From positions 85,099-149,098 of the forward strand of contig NZ_JAPDOK010000009.1 of the NCBI RefSeq assembly GCF_026013415.1: a stretch of 64,000 bases of DNA. The letters run 5' to 3'. This DNA is from Sphingomonas caeni. Lineage in GTDB: Bacteria > Pseudomonadota > Alphaproteobacteria > Sphingomonadales > Sphingomonadaceae. Positions within the stretch are counted from its first letter, which is position 1. Every line of letters starts with the position of its first letter. Below are positions 46,994-56,114 of this stretch, piece after piece. A program made the translations under genes and the position numbers. The notes under the pieces were generated by a model. The model searched no databases. It was not told where the DNA came from and saw only the letters and a list, made by a program, of their open reading frames with translations.

Positions 46994-48748
46994 TCAGCAA
47001 TAGGGATTCGAACTCGGGCAGGCGGTGGTCGAACCCGAAAGATAGTTGATCCGCTGGTTCCAATTGCTTTCGCGAATGATGTCCGCAGTCGAAGGGCCGG
47101 TATAGGAAGGCGGGTTATAGCCCGAGAGCGAGAAGGACGGCGTCCAGCTCGACCAGCTTTGCGCCCAGCTCGACCGCCGGCTCTCGGCCCAGGCCGCATA
47201 TTCTTTCTGCCGCCGGGCATTTTCCTGCCGGATCGGCTCGGCGCGCATCGAGCGATAGATGGCAGCGGCCATCGGGCTGCCGCGGTCGGCGGCGATCAGC
47301 ATATAGCGCTCGCCCTTGGTACGGTCCTCGGCCACGCCGTCGCCATACCAATAGGCCATGCCCATGAAGACCGCGGCGTCGATATGCCCGACGCGTGCGG
47401 CGTTTTCGAACAGGATCAGCCCGTCCGCGCGGCGCGACGTGTCGAACACGCCGGGCAGACCATAATAGAGCCAGCCGCCGAACAGCCATTCGGCATCCTC
47501 ATTGCCCTCCTGGACGAGGCGATAGACCGCCTGCACCCCCGCCATCCGGTCGCCGGTGCCCTCGGCCACGGCGCGGCCCCTGCGGAGCTGCTGCTCGACC
47601 GTTGCCGCGGGATCGATCGCGGGGATCCGCCCGCGCAGGCCCGGCTCGGCGGCGAGCAGCCGCTTCGAGATGTCGCAGCCTTCCCTGTCGCCCAGGCGGC
47701 AGCCCTTGTCGTTCAGCGCCAGTGCGACAGCATTGTCCTGGTTGACCCCGACCCCGCCCATATAGACGGCGGCGAGATAGGTGCAGGCCGGGCCATAGTT
47801 CAGGTCGCAGCCACGGCGCAGATAATAGCGGCCCTCATTGTCGGTCGTCGTCGCGCCCGCCATCTGGCTGACCCCGATCCGCCCGATCTGGTTGCACGCC
47901 AAGCCGTCGCCGCCCTTGCACGAGGCGTCGAGGAACTGCTCGCCCTTGTTGAAATCGGCCTTGGGGCTGCCGACGCGGGTCAGCGCGATGCCGTGGAGCG
48001 TGCAGAGCCGCAGCCGGTTGCCCTGCCCCTGCGTGCACCCGATCCGGGCATAATCGGCGGCCTTGGCCCGATCGGCGGTTACGCCCAGCCCCTGTCCATA
48101 AGCGTCGGCAAGCCCCTGACATCCCCAGGCGCGCCTCGCGGTGCATGCAGTCTCGAACATCTTCATCGCCTCGGCGCGCGAGGCCGAATCGCGCTTGTCG
48201 TAGAACAGCGCATTGGCCTTCATGCGGCAGCCGTCATCAGCCCCCGCGGCGCAGGCATTGTCGATCAGCTGCGACGAACGCCCGCCGTCGTTGCCCGCGA
48301 GCCCCACCGCCATGCCCGCACAGGCATTCTGATCCTTGAGGACATTGCAGCCGCGCTCGGCCATTTTCTGGGCCTCGGCGGGATTGGTGAAGCCCGCGCT
48401 GCCATCGCGCAGGATCTTGGCCGCGGTCGCACAGCCAGGCCCCGAGCCCTTCTCGCACGCTCGCATATAATAGCCCACCGCGACGCGCATATCGGCTTCG
48501 AGATCGCCCAGCCCGGTCTCGAACGCCTTGGCCAGCCGGATGCACTGGTCCGCCTTGCCCTTGGTGCAATCCTTGTCCCACTCTATGGCGATGCCATAAA
48601 GCTTGAAGGGCATGTTCTGCTTGCCGTTCCAGAAGAACTGGTCGCGCGAGCCCTGATAGGCGGAGGGAAGCTTTTGCGCCGACGCCGCCGGAGCAATAAA
48701 CAGGGTCGCGGCGGCCGCAACCCACAAGAACCAGGAACGCATCCTCAT
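46994..48748 (-). CDS. Exported Sel1-like repeat protein
   Basis: A 584-residue exported protein with a signal peptide (about residues 1-24, ending ASAQ). Sel1/TPR-like solenoid repeats run from about residue 55 to 510, for example AFETGLGDLEADMRVAVGYY then MRACEKGSGPG, GMAYWYGDGVAEDRTKGERY then MLIAADRGSPMAA. Paired Cys in successive repeats are the pattern of Cys-rich Sel1 proteins stabilised by disulfides. The C-terminus is Ser/Trp-rich and ends in CPSSNPYC. It likely acts as a protein-binding scaffold in the periplasm. Start may be 48748 or 48742. Confidence 0.82.
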   Translation of the reverse strand: MRMRSWFLWVAAAATLFIAPAASAQKLPSAYQGSRDQFFWNGKQNMPFKLYGIAIEWDKDCTKGKADQCIRLAKAFETGLGDLEADMRVAVGYYMRACEKGSGPGCATAAKILRDGSAGFTNPAEAQKMAERGCNVLKDQNACAGMAVGLAGNDGGRSSQLIDNACAAGADDGCRMKANALFYDKRDSASRAEAMKMFETACTARRAWGCQGLADAYGQGLGVTADRAKAADYARIGCTQGQGNRLRLCTLHGIALTRVGSPKADFNKGEQFLDASCKGGDGLACNQIGRIGVSQMAGATTTDNEGRYYLRRGCDLNYGPACTYLAAVYMGGVGVNQDNAVALALNDKGCRLGDREGCDISKRLLAAEPGLRGRIPAIDPAATVEQQLRRGRAVAEGTGDRMAGVQAVYRLVQEGNEDAEWLFGGWLYYGLPGVFDTSRRADGLILFENAARVGHIDAAVFMGMAYWYGDGVAEDRTKGERYMLIAADRGSPMAAAIYRSMRAEPIRQENARRQKEYAAWAESRRSSWAQSWSSWTPSFSLSGYNPPSYTGPSTADIIRESNWNQRINYLSGSTTACPSSNPYC

Positions 48749-48822
48749 CCCCTCTAACGCCTTCAGCCGATTGAAGATAACGGGGGTGAAACCATCGGGC
48801 AAGCTGGAGGGTTTTGCGGATC

Positions 48823-49167
48823 ATGGACATAGTCGCATACAAGATACTGACAAAGCAGCAGATGGACGTGCTCGAACACGAAGGCGTCTTCACCGGCGCC
48901 CCGATCGACCTGCAGGATGGCTATATCCACCTCTCGACCGCCGAGCAGGCCGCAGAGACGCTGGAGAAGCATTTCGCCGGACAATCGGACCTGTGGATCG
49001 CCGCGGTCGATCTGGAGGCGTTGGGCGACGCGGTGAAGTGGGAGCCCTCGCGCGGCGGCCAGCTCTTCCCGCACATCTATGCGCCGTTGCCGCTATCGGT
49101 GGTGATCGCTTATTCCGAAGTGCATTACGAGCCCGACGGTAGCCTGCGCCTGCCTGTTACGGGCTGA
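48823..49167 (+). CDS. DUF952 family protein
   Basis: A 114-residue protein of unknown function with the DUF952 pattern AYKILTKQQMDVLEHEGVFTGAPIDLQDGYIHLSTAEQ at the N-terminus and the C-terminal FPHIYAPLPLSVVI. The fold is compact and soluble, with no signal peptide. The ATG at 48823 is favoured. A TTG at 48814 with GGAGG just upstream is an alternative. It is divergent from the Sel1 gene. Confidence 0.87.
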   Translation: MDIVAYKILTKQQMDVLEHEGVFTGAPIDLQDGYIHLSTAEQAAETLEKHFAGQSDLWIAAVDLEALGDAVKWEPSRGGQLFPHIYAPLPLSVVIAYSEVHYEPDGSLRLPVTG

Positions 49168-49168
49168 G

Positions 49169-49555
49169 CTATTCGGGCTTGTGGCACACCGCCTCGACGT
49201 TGATCCCGTCGGGATCGAGCACGAAGGCACCGTAGTAATTGGGATGATAGTGGGCGCGGATCCCCGGCGCGCCGTTGTCGCGCCCGCCTGCGGCCATCGC
49301 GGCAGCGTAGAAGGCATCGACCTCGGCGCGGGTCGCGGCCGCGAAGGCGACGTGCATCCCCGAACCGCGCGCGCCGCCGCTCGACAGCCAGAAAAAGGGT
49401 TTGCCGTCCTTGCCCAGCCCGAGCCCGTGATAGCCGCCGGACATTTCGGGGGTGATTTCCATCATCACCGTCATGCCGAGCGGCGCCAGCGCGGCCTCGT
49501 AGAAGCGGCGCGAGGCTTCGAAATCGCCGGCGCCGATGCCGATATGGTCGATCAT
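49169..49555 (-). CDS. VOC family (glyoxalase-like) protein
   Basis: A 128-residue vicinal oxygen chelate fold protein. The first half begins MIDHIGIGAGDFEASRRFYEAALAPLGM, with His4 as a metal ligand candidate. The second half has the conserved FVLDPDGINVEAVCH with the C-terminal Glu. The substrate is unknown. It could be a lactoylglutathione-lyase-like or extradiol-type enzyme. It is convergent with the DUF952 gene, and its stop nearly touches that stop. Confidence 0.88.
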   Translation of the reverse strand: MIDHIGIGAGDFEASRRFYEAALAPLGMTVMMEITPEMSGGYHGLGLGKDGKPFFWLSSGGARGSGMHVAFAAATRAEVDAFYAAAMAAGGRDNGAPGIRAHYHPNYYGAFVLDPDGINVEAVCHKPE

Positions 49556-49569
49556 GAGCGTCTCTCCTC

Positions 49570-50001
49570 TCAGGGGAACAGATCGACGACTTCGGCCCCC
49601 TCGCCTTCCGCGGCAATAAGTAGAGTCCGATGGCAATGCGCGGGGTCGCGCTCGAAGCAGAGCAGGGCCGAGGGCTTCTCCGCCGCCAGTTCGCGCATCT
49701 TCGCCGCCTCCAGCTGCGCCTCGGGCAGGCCGAGCTGCGCGTCGTAGACGGCCTCCAGCGTCTTCACATCGCCCTTCTTGGCGGCATCGCGCCCGAGCTT
49801 GGGCGTGCCGAGTGCCTTGAGTCCGACATAGGAAATCCCGGCCTCCCTGAGGCTCGCCGCAAGCACATTCTTCGAGAAGCCCGGCCGCCGCGAGAGCGGA
49901 ACGGCGCGGACATCGATGATCTGCTCGACGCCGGCGGCCTTCAGTGCGGCGATGAAGTCCTCCATCGTCGTGTTCTCATAGCCGATGGTGAAGATCTTCA
50001 C
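49570..50001 (-). CDS. DUF488 family protein
   Basis: A 143-residue protein with the DUF488 motifs IGYENTTMEDFIAAL at the start, IIDVRAVPLSRRPGFSK (residues about 28-44), and CFERDPAHCHR near the C-terminus. The Cys and His of the last motif are conserved and might form a metal or catalytic site. Function is not established. The start overlaps the lysoplasmalogenase stop (ATGA). Confidence 0.88.
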   Translation of the reverse strand: MKIFTIGYENTTMEDFIAALKAAGVEQIIDVRAVPLSRRPGFSKNVLAASLREAGISYVGLKALGTPKLGRDAAKKGDVKTLEAVYDAQLGLPEAQLEAAKMRELAAEKPSALLCFERDPAHCHRTLLIAAEGEGAEVVDLFP

Positions 50002-50633
50002 GCGCGCCTCGCCAGCGCCGAAACCACGCCCCAGGCGATCAGCGCCTGCCCGCCGACATAGGCCGGCCAGACGAGGATATCGGGAATGGCCGAGCCGTGC
50101 AGCGGCCCCATGCGCGAGAAGATCAGCAGGTCCGAAACCACGAACAGCAGCGCGCCGAGCCCCACCAGCGGCGGGAAGCGGCTGACCGCCGCGGTACCTG
50201 CCATCGCGCCGAGCCCCGCGGCATAGAGCGCGATCCCGGGCGCCGCGGCGCGATCGGCGGGGATCAGGAAAGCGATCAGCGCGACCACGATGGCCAGCGC
50301 CAGCGCAAGCAACGGGTTACCCTGCCGGTTTCGCCAGTAGAGCACCACCGCGACGGCATGCCCCGCCAGAAAGGCAAGCGCGCCGCGGGTGAGGTTGCCC
50401 TGCCCCTCGATCAGCACGTCGCCCAGCGCGCCGAACAGCATCACCGCGACGATCAGCCATTTATCGGTGCTTGGCGGCGCCCGCAGCCCCGCCCAGAGCG
50501 CGAGAAGCGCGACCCCGGCTCCCTTCTCCGCCACCACCAGCGGCCCTTCGAACCCCATCCAGCTGTTCGAGAAATAATTGGCCGCGACGATGATCGCGGC
50601 GACGAAGATCCAGTCGGTCCGGTTGAAGCGCAT
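49998..50633 (-). CDS. Lysoplasmalogenase-like YhhN family membrane protein
   Basis: A 211-residue inner-membrane protein with about seven to eight hydrophobic segments. The family includes TMEM86B, which hydrolyses the vinyl ether bond of lysoplasmalogen, but the bacterial role is uncertain. Conserved features are a PxxxKPL-like site here reading [29 protein letters not shown], and [10 protein letters not shown] with the Asp residues thought to be catalytic. The start at 50633 ([10 protein letters not shown]) is chosen because the membrane protein begins there. It is divergent from trmFO, 47 bases away. Confidence 0.85.
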   Translation of the reverse strand: MRFNRTDWIFVAAIIVAANYFSNSWMGFEGPLVVAEKGAGVALLALWAGLRAPPSTDKWLIVAVMLFGALGDVLIEGQGNLTRGALAFLAGHAVAVVLYWRNRQGNPLLALALAIVVALIAFLIPADRAAAPGIALYAAGLGAMAGTAAVSRFPPLVGLGALLFVVSDLLIFSRMGPLHGSAIPDILVWPAYVGGQALIAWGVVSALARRA

Positions 50634-50680
50634 GTACCGTGCATAGCGCCCGGCGAAGTGCTGCGCTATCGGGGCCGGGC

Positions 50681-51994
50681 ATGACACATCAGGTACATAT
50701 TATCGGCGGCGGCCTCGCCGGTTCGGAGGCTGCGTGGCAGCTTGCCCAGGCGGGGCACAAGGTGAAGCTGTCGGAGATGCGCGGATCGGGCAGCACGACC
50801 CCCGCGCACCAGAGCGACCGCCTCGCCGAACTGGTCTGCTCGAACAGCTTCCGTTCCGACGATGCCGAGCGCAACGCGGTGGGGCTGCTCCACCAGGAGA
50901 TGCGCGACCTCGGCTCGCTGATCATGGCGCAGGGGGACCTGCACAAGGTTCCCGCCGGATCGGCGCTCGCAGTCGACCGCGACGGCTTTGCCGATGGCGT
51001 CACGGCGGCACTCGAGGGACATCCGAACATCGAAATCGTCCGCGAACGCGTCGATGCGCTGCCCGATGACGGCATGACGATCGTCGCAACCGGTCCGCTG
51101 ACGGGCGAATTGCTAGCCGGAAGCATCGCGCGCGCGACGGGCAAGGACCAGCTGGCCTTTTTCGACGCGATCGCCCCGATCGTCCATTTCGAGAGCATCG
51201 ACATGGAAAAGGCCTGGTTCCAGAGCCGGTGGAACAAGGGATCGGGCAAGGATTACATCAACTGTGCGATGGACAAGGACCAGTATCTGGCCTTCCACGC
51301 CGGCCTAATCGCGGGCGAGAAGACCGAGTATCGCGAATGGGAGAATGTCCCTTATTTCGAAGGCTGTATGCCGATCGAGGTGATGGCCGAGCGCGGGGTG
51401 GACACGCTGCGCTTCGGGCCGATGAAGGGCGTCGGGCTCGATCAGCCGAGCACGGGGCGCTGGCCCTATGCCTGCGTCCAGCTGCGGCAGGATAACGCTT
51501 CGGGCACGCTGTGGAACATTGTCGGCTTTCAGACAAAACTCAAATATGCGGATCAAGTTGCTCTATTCAGGACGATTCCTGGACTGGAGAATGCCGAGTT
51601 CGCGCGGCTCGGCGGATTGCATCGCAACACCTTCATCAAGTCGCCCGAACTGCTCGATCCCACCCTCCGCCTGAAGAGCGCGCCGCATATCCGCTTTGCC
51701 GGACAGATCACCGGGTGCGAGGGCTATGTCGAGAGTTCGGCGATCGGGCTGCTCGCAGGGCGCTTCGCCGCGGCGGAGCTGGCGGGAGCGGCCTTGCCCT
51801 CTCCCCCGGTCGAAACCGCGCTCGGGGCGCTGCTCACGCACATCACCGGGGCGGCGGAGGCCGAGACCTATCAGCCGATGAACGTCAATTTCGGGCTGAT
51901 GCCCCCGATCGAGGGGCGGACCAAGAAGGCCGACCGCAAGCTGATGTACACCGCGCGGGCACGCGAGGCGTTCAGAGGCTGGGCGGTCTCCTGA
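50681..51994 (+). CDS. trmFO: Methylenetetrahydrofolate--tRNA-(uracil-5-)-methyltransferase TrmFO
   Basis: A folate- and FAD-dependent enzyme of 437 residues that makes ribothymidine at position 54 of tRNA. The N-terminal Rossmann motif is [18 protein letters not shown]. Family motifs [22 protein letters not shown] and the C-terminal [24 protein letters not shown] are present. The ATG at 50681 is chosen for its match to the dinucleotide-binding start. A patch near 51530-51580 is visibly less GC-rich but stays in frame with normal family residues. Confidence 0.95.
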   Translation: MTHQVHIIGGGLAGSEAAWQLAQAGHKVKLSEMRGSGSTTPAHQSDRLAELVCSNSFRSDDAERNAVGLLHQEMRDLGSLIMAQGDLHKVPAGSALAVDRDGFADGVTAALEGHPNIEIVRERVDALPDDGMTIVATGPLTGELLAGSIARATGKDQLAFFDAIAPIVHFESIDMEKAWFQSRWNKGSGKDYINCAMDKDQYLAFHAGLIAGEKTEYREWENVPYFEGCMPIEVMAERGVDTLRFGPMKGVGLDQPSTGRWPYACVQLRQDNASGTLWNIVGFQTKLKYADQVALFRTIPGLENAEFARLGGLHRNTFIKSPELLDPTLRLKSAPHIRFAGQITGCEGYVESSAIGLLAGRFAAAELAGAALPSPPVETALGALLTHITGAAEAETYQPMNVNFGLMPPIEGRTKKADRKLMYTARAREAFRGWAVS

Positions 51995-51997
51995 GCC

Positions 51998-52077
51998 GTC
52001 ATCCCGGCGAAAGCCGGGACCCAGAGCCACACAGGCCATCGTTTGTAACCCTGGGTCCCGGCTTTCGCCGGGATGAC
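51998..52077. repeat. Palindromic intergenic repeat, family B, copy 2
   Basis: GTCATCCCGGCGAAAGCCGG at the left and CCGGCTTTCGCCGGGATGAC at the right are exact complements, enclosing 40 bases that start GACCCAGAG and end CCTGGGTC. It lies between convergent trmFO and the EF-hand gene, where it could act as a terminator for both. Confidence 0.88.
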
Positions 52078-52082
52078 GAGTT

Positions 52083-52616
52083 TTAATCCTCGCCCTCCTC
52101 CTCGGGCGGCGGGCCGCCGGGCGGCGGGCCACCGGGGGGCGGGCCGCGGCGTCCGCCGGGGGGTGGAGGTCCATCCCCTTGCGGGCAACGACACCGCGGC
52201 TGCTGGGGGCGGCGCTTGGGCGCCGTGGCCGCGAATTCGGCGCGGGTGAGCGTCCCCGACCGGTCCTTGTCCGCGGTGGCGAAGCGCGAGGTAGTGCGCA
52301 CCGCGGCCTCCTCGAACGAGAGCTTGCCGTCGCCATTGGTGTCGAGCTTGGCGAAGGCGCGCCGGCGCAGCGCGAGGAATTCGTCGCGGCTGACGATGTC
52401 GTTCTTGTCCTTGTCGAGCCGGTCGAAGCGTTTCTGCTCGCGCGTCCGTTCGCTGGCGCGCGGGGCTTCGGCGGGGAGTTCCTCCTCGGCCTGCGCCACC
52501 GCGGCGGGCGGCGGCGGTGGCGTCTTGACCTCGGGGGCGGCGGTGCCGCGGAACAGGAACATGCCGGCCACCGCCAGCAACAGCGCGCCCGCGCCACCCA
52601 CCCAATAGCGCCACAT
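52083..52616 (-). CDS. EF-hand calcium-binding protein, membrane-anchored or exported
   Basis: A 177-residue protein with one N-terminal hydrophobic segment (about residues 5-22, signal or anchor), a Pro/Ala-rich linker and three EF-hand loops at about 68-79 (DKDKNDIVSRDE), 92-103 (DTNGDGKLSFEE) and 116-127 (DKDRSGTLTRAE). Each loop has Asp at 1, 3 and 5 or a close substitute, and Glu at 12. The tail is Pro/Gly-rich with repeated GGPPP and ends EEEGED. It probably senses or buffers calcium in the periplasm. Confidence 0.87.
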   Translation of the reverse strand: MWRYWVGGAGALLLAVAGMFLFRGTAAPEVKTPPPPPAAVAQAEEELPAEAPRASERTREQKRFDRLDKDKNDIVSRDEFLALRRRAFAKLDTNGDGKLSFEEAAVRTTSRFATADKDRSGTLTRAEFAATAPKRRPQQPRCRCPQGDGPPPPGGRRGPPPGGPPPGGPPPEEEGED

Positions 52617-52668
52617 GACCGACTCTCCCCCGACCGTTTCGCTGAGGCGAGGCTAGCCCAAATGGAAG

Positions 52669-53316
52669 CTAACGGCCAGTCAGCCGATGCCAGGCCAGCC
52701 GCGCCACTCTCGCGGGCGATCCGGCAGGGGGCGCCACGCCCGGGGCCAACCGAAGATCGCACCGCGCGAGATGCGCCATCGCCCCCAGCGCGCGCCCTTC
52801 GCGGCTCCAGCGCGCGGCGGCGGCGGCGTCGAGCAACGGCTCCGCCATGGCCCGTGCGGCCTCGGTCTCGGCGGGCTCGCCCAGATGCCGGGCGAGGTCG
52901 GCCAGCGACCAGCCCTGCCCCGCCTCCGCCAACGGATCGCCCGCCGCGCCCAGCGCCTTGCCCGCCGCCACGAACAACGTCCCCCGCCCCTTCGCGAACC
53001 GCGCCAGCGCGTCGCGATCCAGCCGATCCTCGATCAGCACTTCCCAGCCATCGACGACGGGTACGAGCGAGGCCCCCGGCACACCGCTCGCCGCGATCGC
53101 CCGAAGCACCGGTTCGGCCGGCGGCGGCCCTTGCTCCAGTGCCTCGAGCCGCTCGCGCCACCAGGCGAGCCTGATCTGTCCGATCGCCGGTTCGCGCGTC
53201 GTCCGCAGCAGCCGCGCCAGGGCGTCATCGAGGTCCAGCAGCGCCGCAAGCGCCGCCCGTCCGGGCATCGGCGCATAGGTCAGGATCAGCGCCCGTTCGG
53301 GGTCGGGCGGCGTCAT
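52669..53316 (-). CDS. Squalene/phytoene synthase-like protein, probably non-catalytic
   Basis: A 215-residue helical protein resembling the squalene/phytoene synthase superfamily, more like the NDUFAF6 type than true synthases. It keeps IGQIRLAWWRERLEALEQG (about 46-64), a conserved helix of the family. I see no intact DxxxD prenyl-diphosphate-binding motif: positions read DLDDALARLL and LADLARHLGE instead. A role as an assembly factor for respiratory complexes is possible by analogy, not shown. The gene is divergent from the Tad-like locus. Confidence 0.75.
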   Translation of the reverse strand: MTPPDPERALILTYAPMPGRAALAALLDLDDALARLLRTTREPAIGQIRLAWWRERLEALEQGPPPAEPVLRAIAASGVPGASLVPVVDGWEVLIEDRLDRDALARFAKGRGTLFVAAGKALGAAGDPLAEAGQGWSLADLARHLGEPAETEAARAMAEPLLDAAAAARWSREGRALGAMAHLARCDLRLAPGVAPPAGSPARVARLAWHRLTGR

Positions 53317-53345
53317 GACTCCGGGTCTTTTCGGATACGGGGGTT

Positions 53346-53374
53346 ACGGCCCCTTAACCACGGCCCTTTAAACC
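53346..53374. promoter_or_regulatory. Tandem ACGGCCC-YTTAA-ACC repeat upstream of the Tad-like locus
   Basis: ACGGCCCCTTAACC is followed directly by ACGGCCCTTTAAACC, two copies 14-15 bases apart, 48 bases upstream of the TadG-like start. Such spacing could bind a dimer or two adjacent monomers. The TTAA cores are not separated by seven bases, so this is not a standard CtrA site. Confidence 0.35.
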
Positions 53375-53421
53375 CCATTAGCGGTACCCGGCGCATATGC
53401 ATTTCTGATCGGGGAACGGGG

Positions 53422-55464
53422 ATGACAATGTCCAACGCAGAGCAGACGCGCGAGCCTCGCAGGGGCTTCATGACACGCCTGTCAAAGGACGTGCGCGGCA
53501 ACACCATGGCGATCATGGCTGCGGCGCTGATCCCGCTGGCGGGAATGGTCGGCGGCGGCGTGGACATTGCCCGCCTCTACATCGTCAAGACGCGGCTGCA
53601 ACATGCCTGCGACGCCGGCGCGCTTGCGGGCCGCAAGGCGATGGGCGGCGGCACCTGGGCCCAGACGGTCAACGGCACCGCCAACTACCCCAATGTCGCC
53701 GCGCAGAAATTCTTCGACGCGAACTATCAGTCCGACGCCTATGGCGCCTCGGGCCTGACGCGCACCTTCACCGAAAATGCCGGCAAGGTCAGCGGCACCG
53801 CCTCGGCGACGCTGCCGATGACGCTGATGAAGATCTTCGGCCGCTCGTCGGAAACGCTCACCGTCACCTGCGACGCCGAAATGCGGCTGCCCAACACCGA
53901 CGTGATGTTCGTGCTCGATACCACCGGATCGATGGGCGACATCCCGGTCGGCGACACCGTGACCAAGATGGCCTCGCTCAAGAGCTCGGTGAAATGCTTC
54001 TACGAAATCGTCGCGCGGCTCGACACCGACGAAAACTGCACCACCGGCACGCCCAGCGGCGGCACCGGCGATCAGGTGCAGATCCGCTTCGGCTTCATGC
54101 CCTATGCGACCAATGTGAACGTCGGAAAGCTGCTTCCGACCAGCTATTTCGCCAATAGCTGGCCCTATCAGTCGCGCGAAGCCGAGTGGACGACCTCGAC
54201 GAGCTACACCTATCCCAACCCCGCGGTCGATTCCGCCGGCTCGGGCGGGAGCGGCACCTCCGGGTGGGGGAGCTGGTCGAATGTCAGCAACAGCTATGGC
54301 AGCTGTCCGAGCTTGCCGGCCGACCAGAACAACGTGACCGGCGCCTACTCCGAAGACAGCTCGGTCTCGACCGATGGCAGCGGCGTGAAGACCTGGACCA
54401 CGAAGACCTACAGCAAGTATAATATCGACTATCAGACGACCGGCTGGTGGCCCTGCTATCTGCAGAAGCGCTACCAGGGCACCGGCACCTACACGACGGT
54501 CAACCATACCCAGACGCCGGTCACGGTCACCAACCAGACCTTCAACCGCTGGCACTATGGCAAGATCACCACGGACATTTCGGGGCTGAAGAACGGCGCG
54601 GCGTGGAACAACAGCTTCACGCTCCCGATCAATTCGAGCGGCACCAGCAAGACGATCACCTGGGACGGCTGCATCGAGGAGCGCGCGACCGTCAAGCAGG
54701 CGAGCTACAGCCCGATCCCGAGCGGCGCCAAGGATCTCGATATCGATCTGACGCCCAGCCAGAGCGACTCGACGACGCTATGGGCCCCGGCGCTCGACGA
54801 CCTGATCTACACGCGCAACGATCCGGGTGGCTGGGGCGGCGGATCGGGCTATTGGACGCTGACCGATCAGTACACCACGTCCAACTATGTCAACGGGTCG
54901 CAATATTATTGCCCGACCCAGGCCAAGAAGCTGCAGCAATGGCCCGATGCGGACGATTTCGACACCTATGTCGACAGCCTGACGCCGAACGGGAACACCT
55001 ATCACGATATCGGTCTGCTCTGGGGCGCGCGCTTCGCCTCGCCGACCGGCATCTTCTCGTCGGAGAACGCCTATACGCCGCAGGGCGGCGAGATCGAGCG
55101 GCACATCATCTTCATGACCGACGGCGATCCCTGCACCGGCATCGGCAATTACCAGGCCTATGGTATCGCCTGGTTCGACCGGCGCGAGACCGATAGTGCC
55201 ACCGCGCCGACCGATGGCTGCACCTCCACGGGCACGATCACGGCGCAGGTCAATGCGCGCACCGCGGCGATCTGCACCGCGATCAAGAACAAGAACATCA
55301 CCTTGTGGGTGATCACCTTCGGCACGCTGGACAGCGACACGGTGACGCGGATGACCGCCTGCGCCACGCCAGGCCGCTATTTCAACGCCACCAATGCCGC
55401 GACGATCCAGGCAACCTTCAAGTCGATCGCCGATCAGATATCGCAACTCAGGCTCACCAAATGA
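53422..55464 (+). CDS. TadG-like pilus assembly protein with a von Willebrand A domain
   Basis: A 680-residue envelope protein. The N-terminal pilin-like helix KDVRGNTMAIMAAALIPLAGMV (about residues 24-45) matches the Tad pseudopilin anchor. A VWA domain has the MIDAS motif DTTGSMG at residues 166-172 and its later half around residues 540-670 (IIFMTDGDP). Between them lies a long Ser/Thr/Tyr/Trp-rich insert (about 240-500), unusual for a cytoplasmic protein and likely surface-exposed. ATG 53422 or 53428. The stop overlaps the next start, as expected for an operon. Confidence 0.85.
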   Translation: MTMSNAEQTREPRRGFMTRLSKDVRGNTMAIMAAALIPLAGMVGGGVDIARLYIVKTRLQHACDAGALAGRKAMGGGTWAQTVNGTANYPNVAAQKFFDANYQSDAYGASGLTRTFTENAGKVSGTASATLPMTLMKIFGRSSETLTVTCDAEMRLPNTDVMFVLDTTGSMGDIPVGDTVTKMASLKSSVKCFYEIVARLDTDENCTTGTPSGGTGDQVQIRFGFMPYATNVNVGKLLPTSYFANSWPYQSREAEWTTSTSYTYPNPAVDSAGSGGSGTSGWGSWSNVSNSYGSCPSLPADQNNVTGAYSEDSSVSTDGSGVKTWTTKTYSKYNIDYQTTGWWPCYLQKRYQGTGTYTTVNHTQTPVTVTNQTFNRWHYGKITTDISGLKNGAAWNNSFTLPINSSGTSKTITWDGCIEERATVKQASYSPIPSGAKDLDIDLTPSQSDSTTLWAPALDDLIYTRNDPGGWGGGSGYWTLTDQYTTSNYVNGSQYYCPTQAKKLQQWPDADDFDTYVDSLTPNGNTYHDIGLLWGARFASPTGIFSSENAYTPQGGEIERHIIFMTDGDPCTGIGNYQAYGIAWFDRRETDSATAPTDGCTSTGTITAQVNARTAAICTAIKNKNITLWVITFGTLDSDTVTRMTACATPGRYFNATNAATIQATFKSIADQISQLRLTK

Positions 55465-56114
55465 CCCGGCAGGTCTCCCATCGATGGCTGCGCGGAATGC
55501 CCCGCGCTTCCCTCCCCCGCCGGCTTCCGCGCGCGCTCGCACGCGATGTGAAGGGCGCCACGGTCGTGGAATTCGCGCTCGTGGCGCCCGTCATGGGCCT
55601 GGTCCTGCTCGGCGCGTTCGACGTCGGGCACACGCTCTACATGCGCTCGGTGCTCCAGGGCATCATCCAGAAGGCCGCGCGCGACGCGACGCTGGAAACG
55701 GGCCTGGCCACCGACACCCAGACCGCGCTCGACGACAAGGTGCGCAACCAGGTCCGCGCGCTCGCGAACAATCTGACGATCACCTTCAGCCGCAAATATT
55801 ATCGCAGCTTCACCAACGCCGCGGCATCGCAGTTCGAGCCCTATACCGACACCAATAGCAACGGCACCTGCAACGGCGGCGAGCCCTATCAGGACAATAA
55901 CGGCAACGGCGTGTGGGACGCGACCGGCGGCAATAGCGGCCAGGGCGGCGCGAAGGACGCGGTACTCTACACCGTCACCGTCAGCTATCCGCGCTTCTTC
56001 CCGATCTACAAGATGGTCGGCGGATCGAACACGACCGTGCTCACCGCGTCCACCGTGCTGCGCAACCAGCCCTATGGCGACCAGGCCGTGCCCGCCGTGA
56101 GGAATTGCCCGTGA
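55461..56114 (+). CDS. TadE-like pilus assembly protein 1
   Basis: A 217-residue protein with a basic leader (about 1-31) and the TadE-type segment KGATVVEFALVAPVMGLVLLGAFDVG, with Glu37 at the position of the pseudopilin +5 Glu. The mature domain has a short Asn/Asp/Gly-rich stretch (DTNSNGTCNGGEPYQDNNGNG) resembling calcium-binding loops. The start overlaps the TadG-like stop (ATGA) and the stop overlaps the next start (GTGA). Confidence 0.85.
   Translation: MTRQVSHRWLRGMPRASLPRRLPRALARDVKGATVVEFALVAPVMGLVLLGAFDVGHTLYMRSVLQGIIQKAARDATLETGLATDTQTALDDKVRNQVRALANNLTITFSRKYYRSFTNAAASQFEPYTDTNSNGTCNGGEPYQDNNGNGVWDATGGNSGQGGAKDAVLYTVTVSYPRFFPIYKMVGGSNTTVLTASTVLRNQPYGDQAVPAVRNCP

Noticed and set aside
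51530..51580. Lower-GC patch inside trmFO as a frameshift or insertion
   Set aside because: The reading frame stays open and the residues fit the family, so it is ordinary variation.
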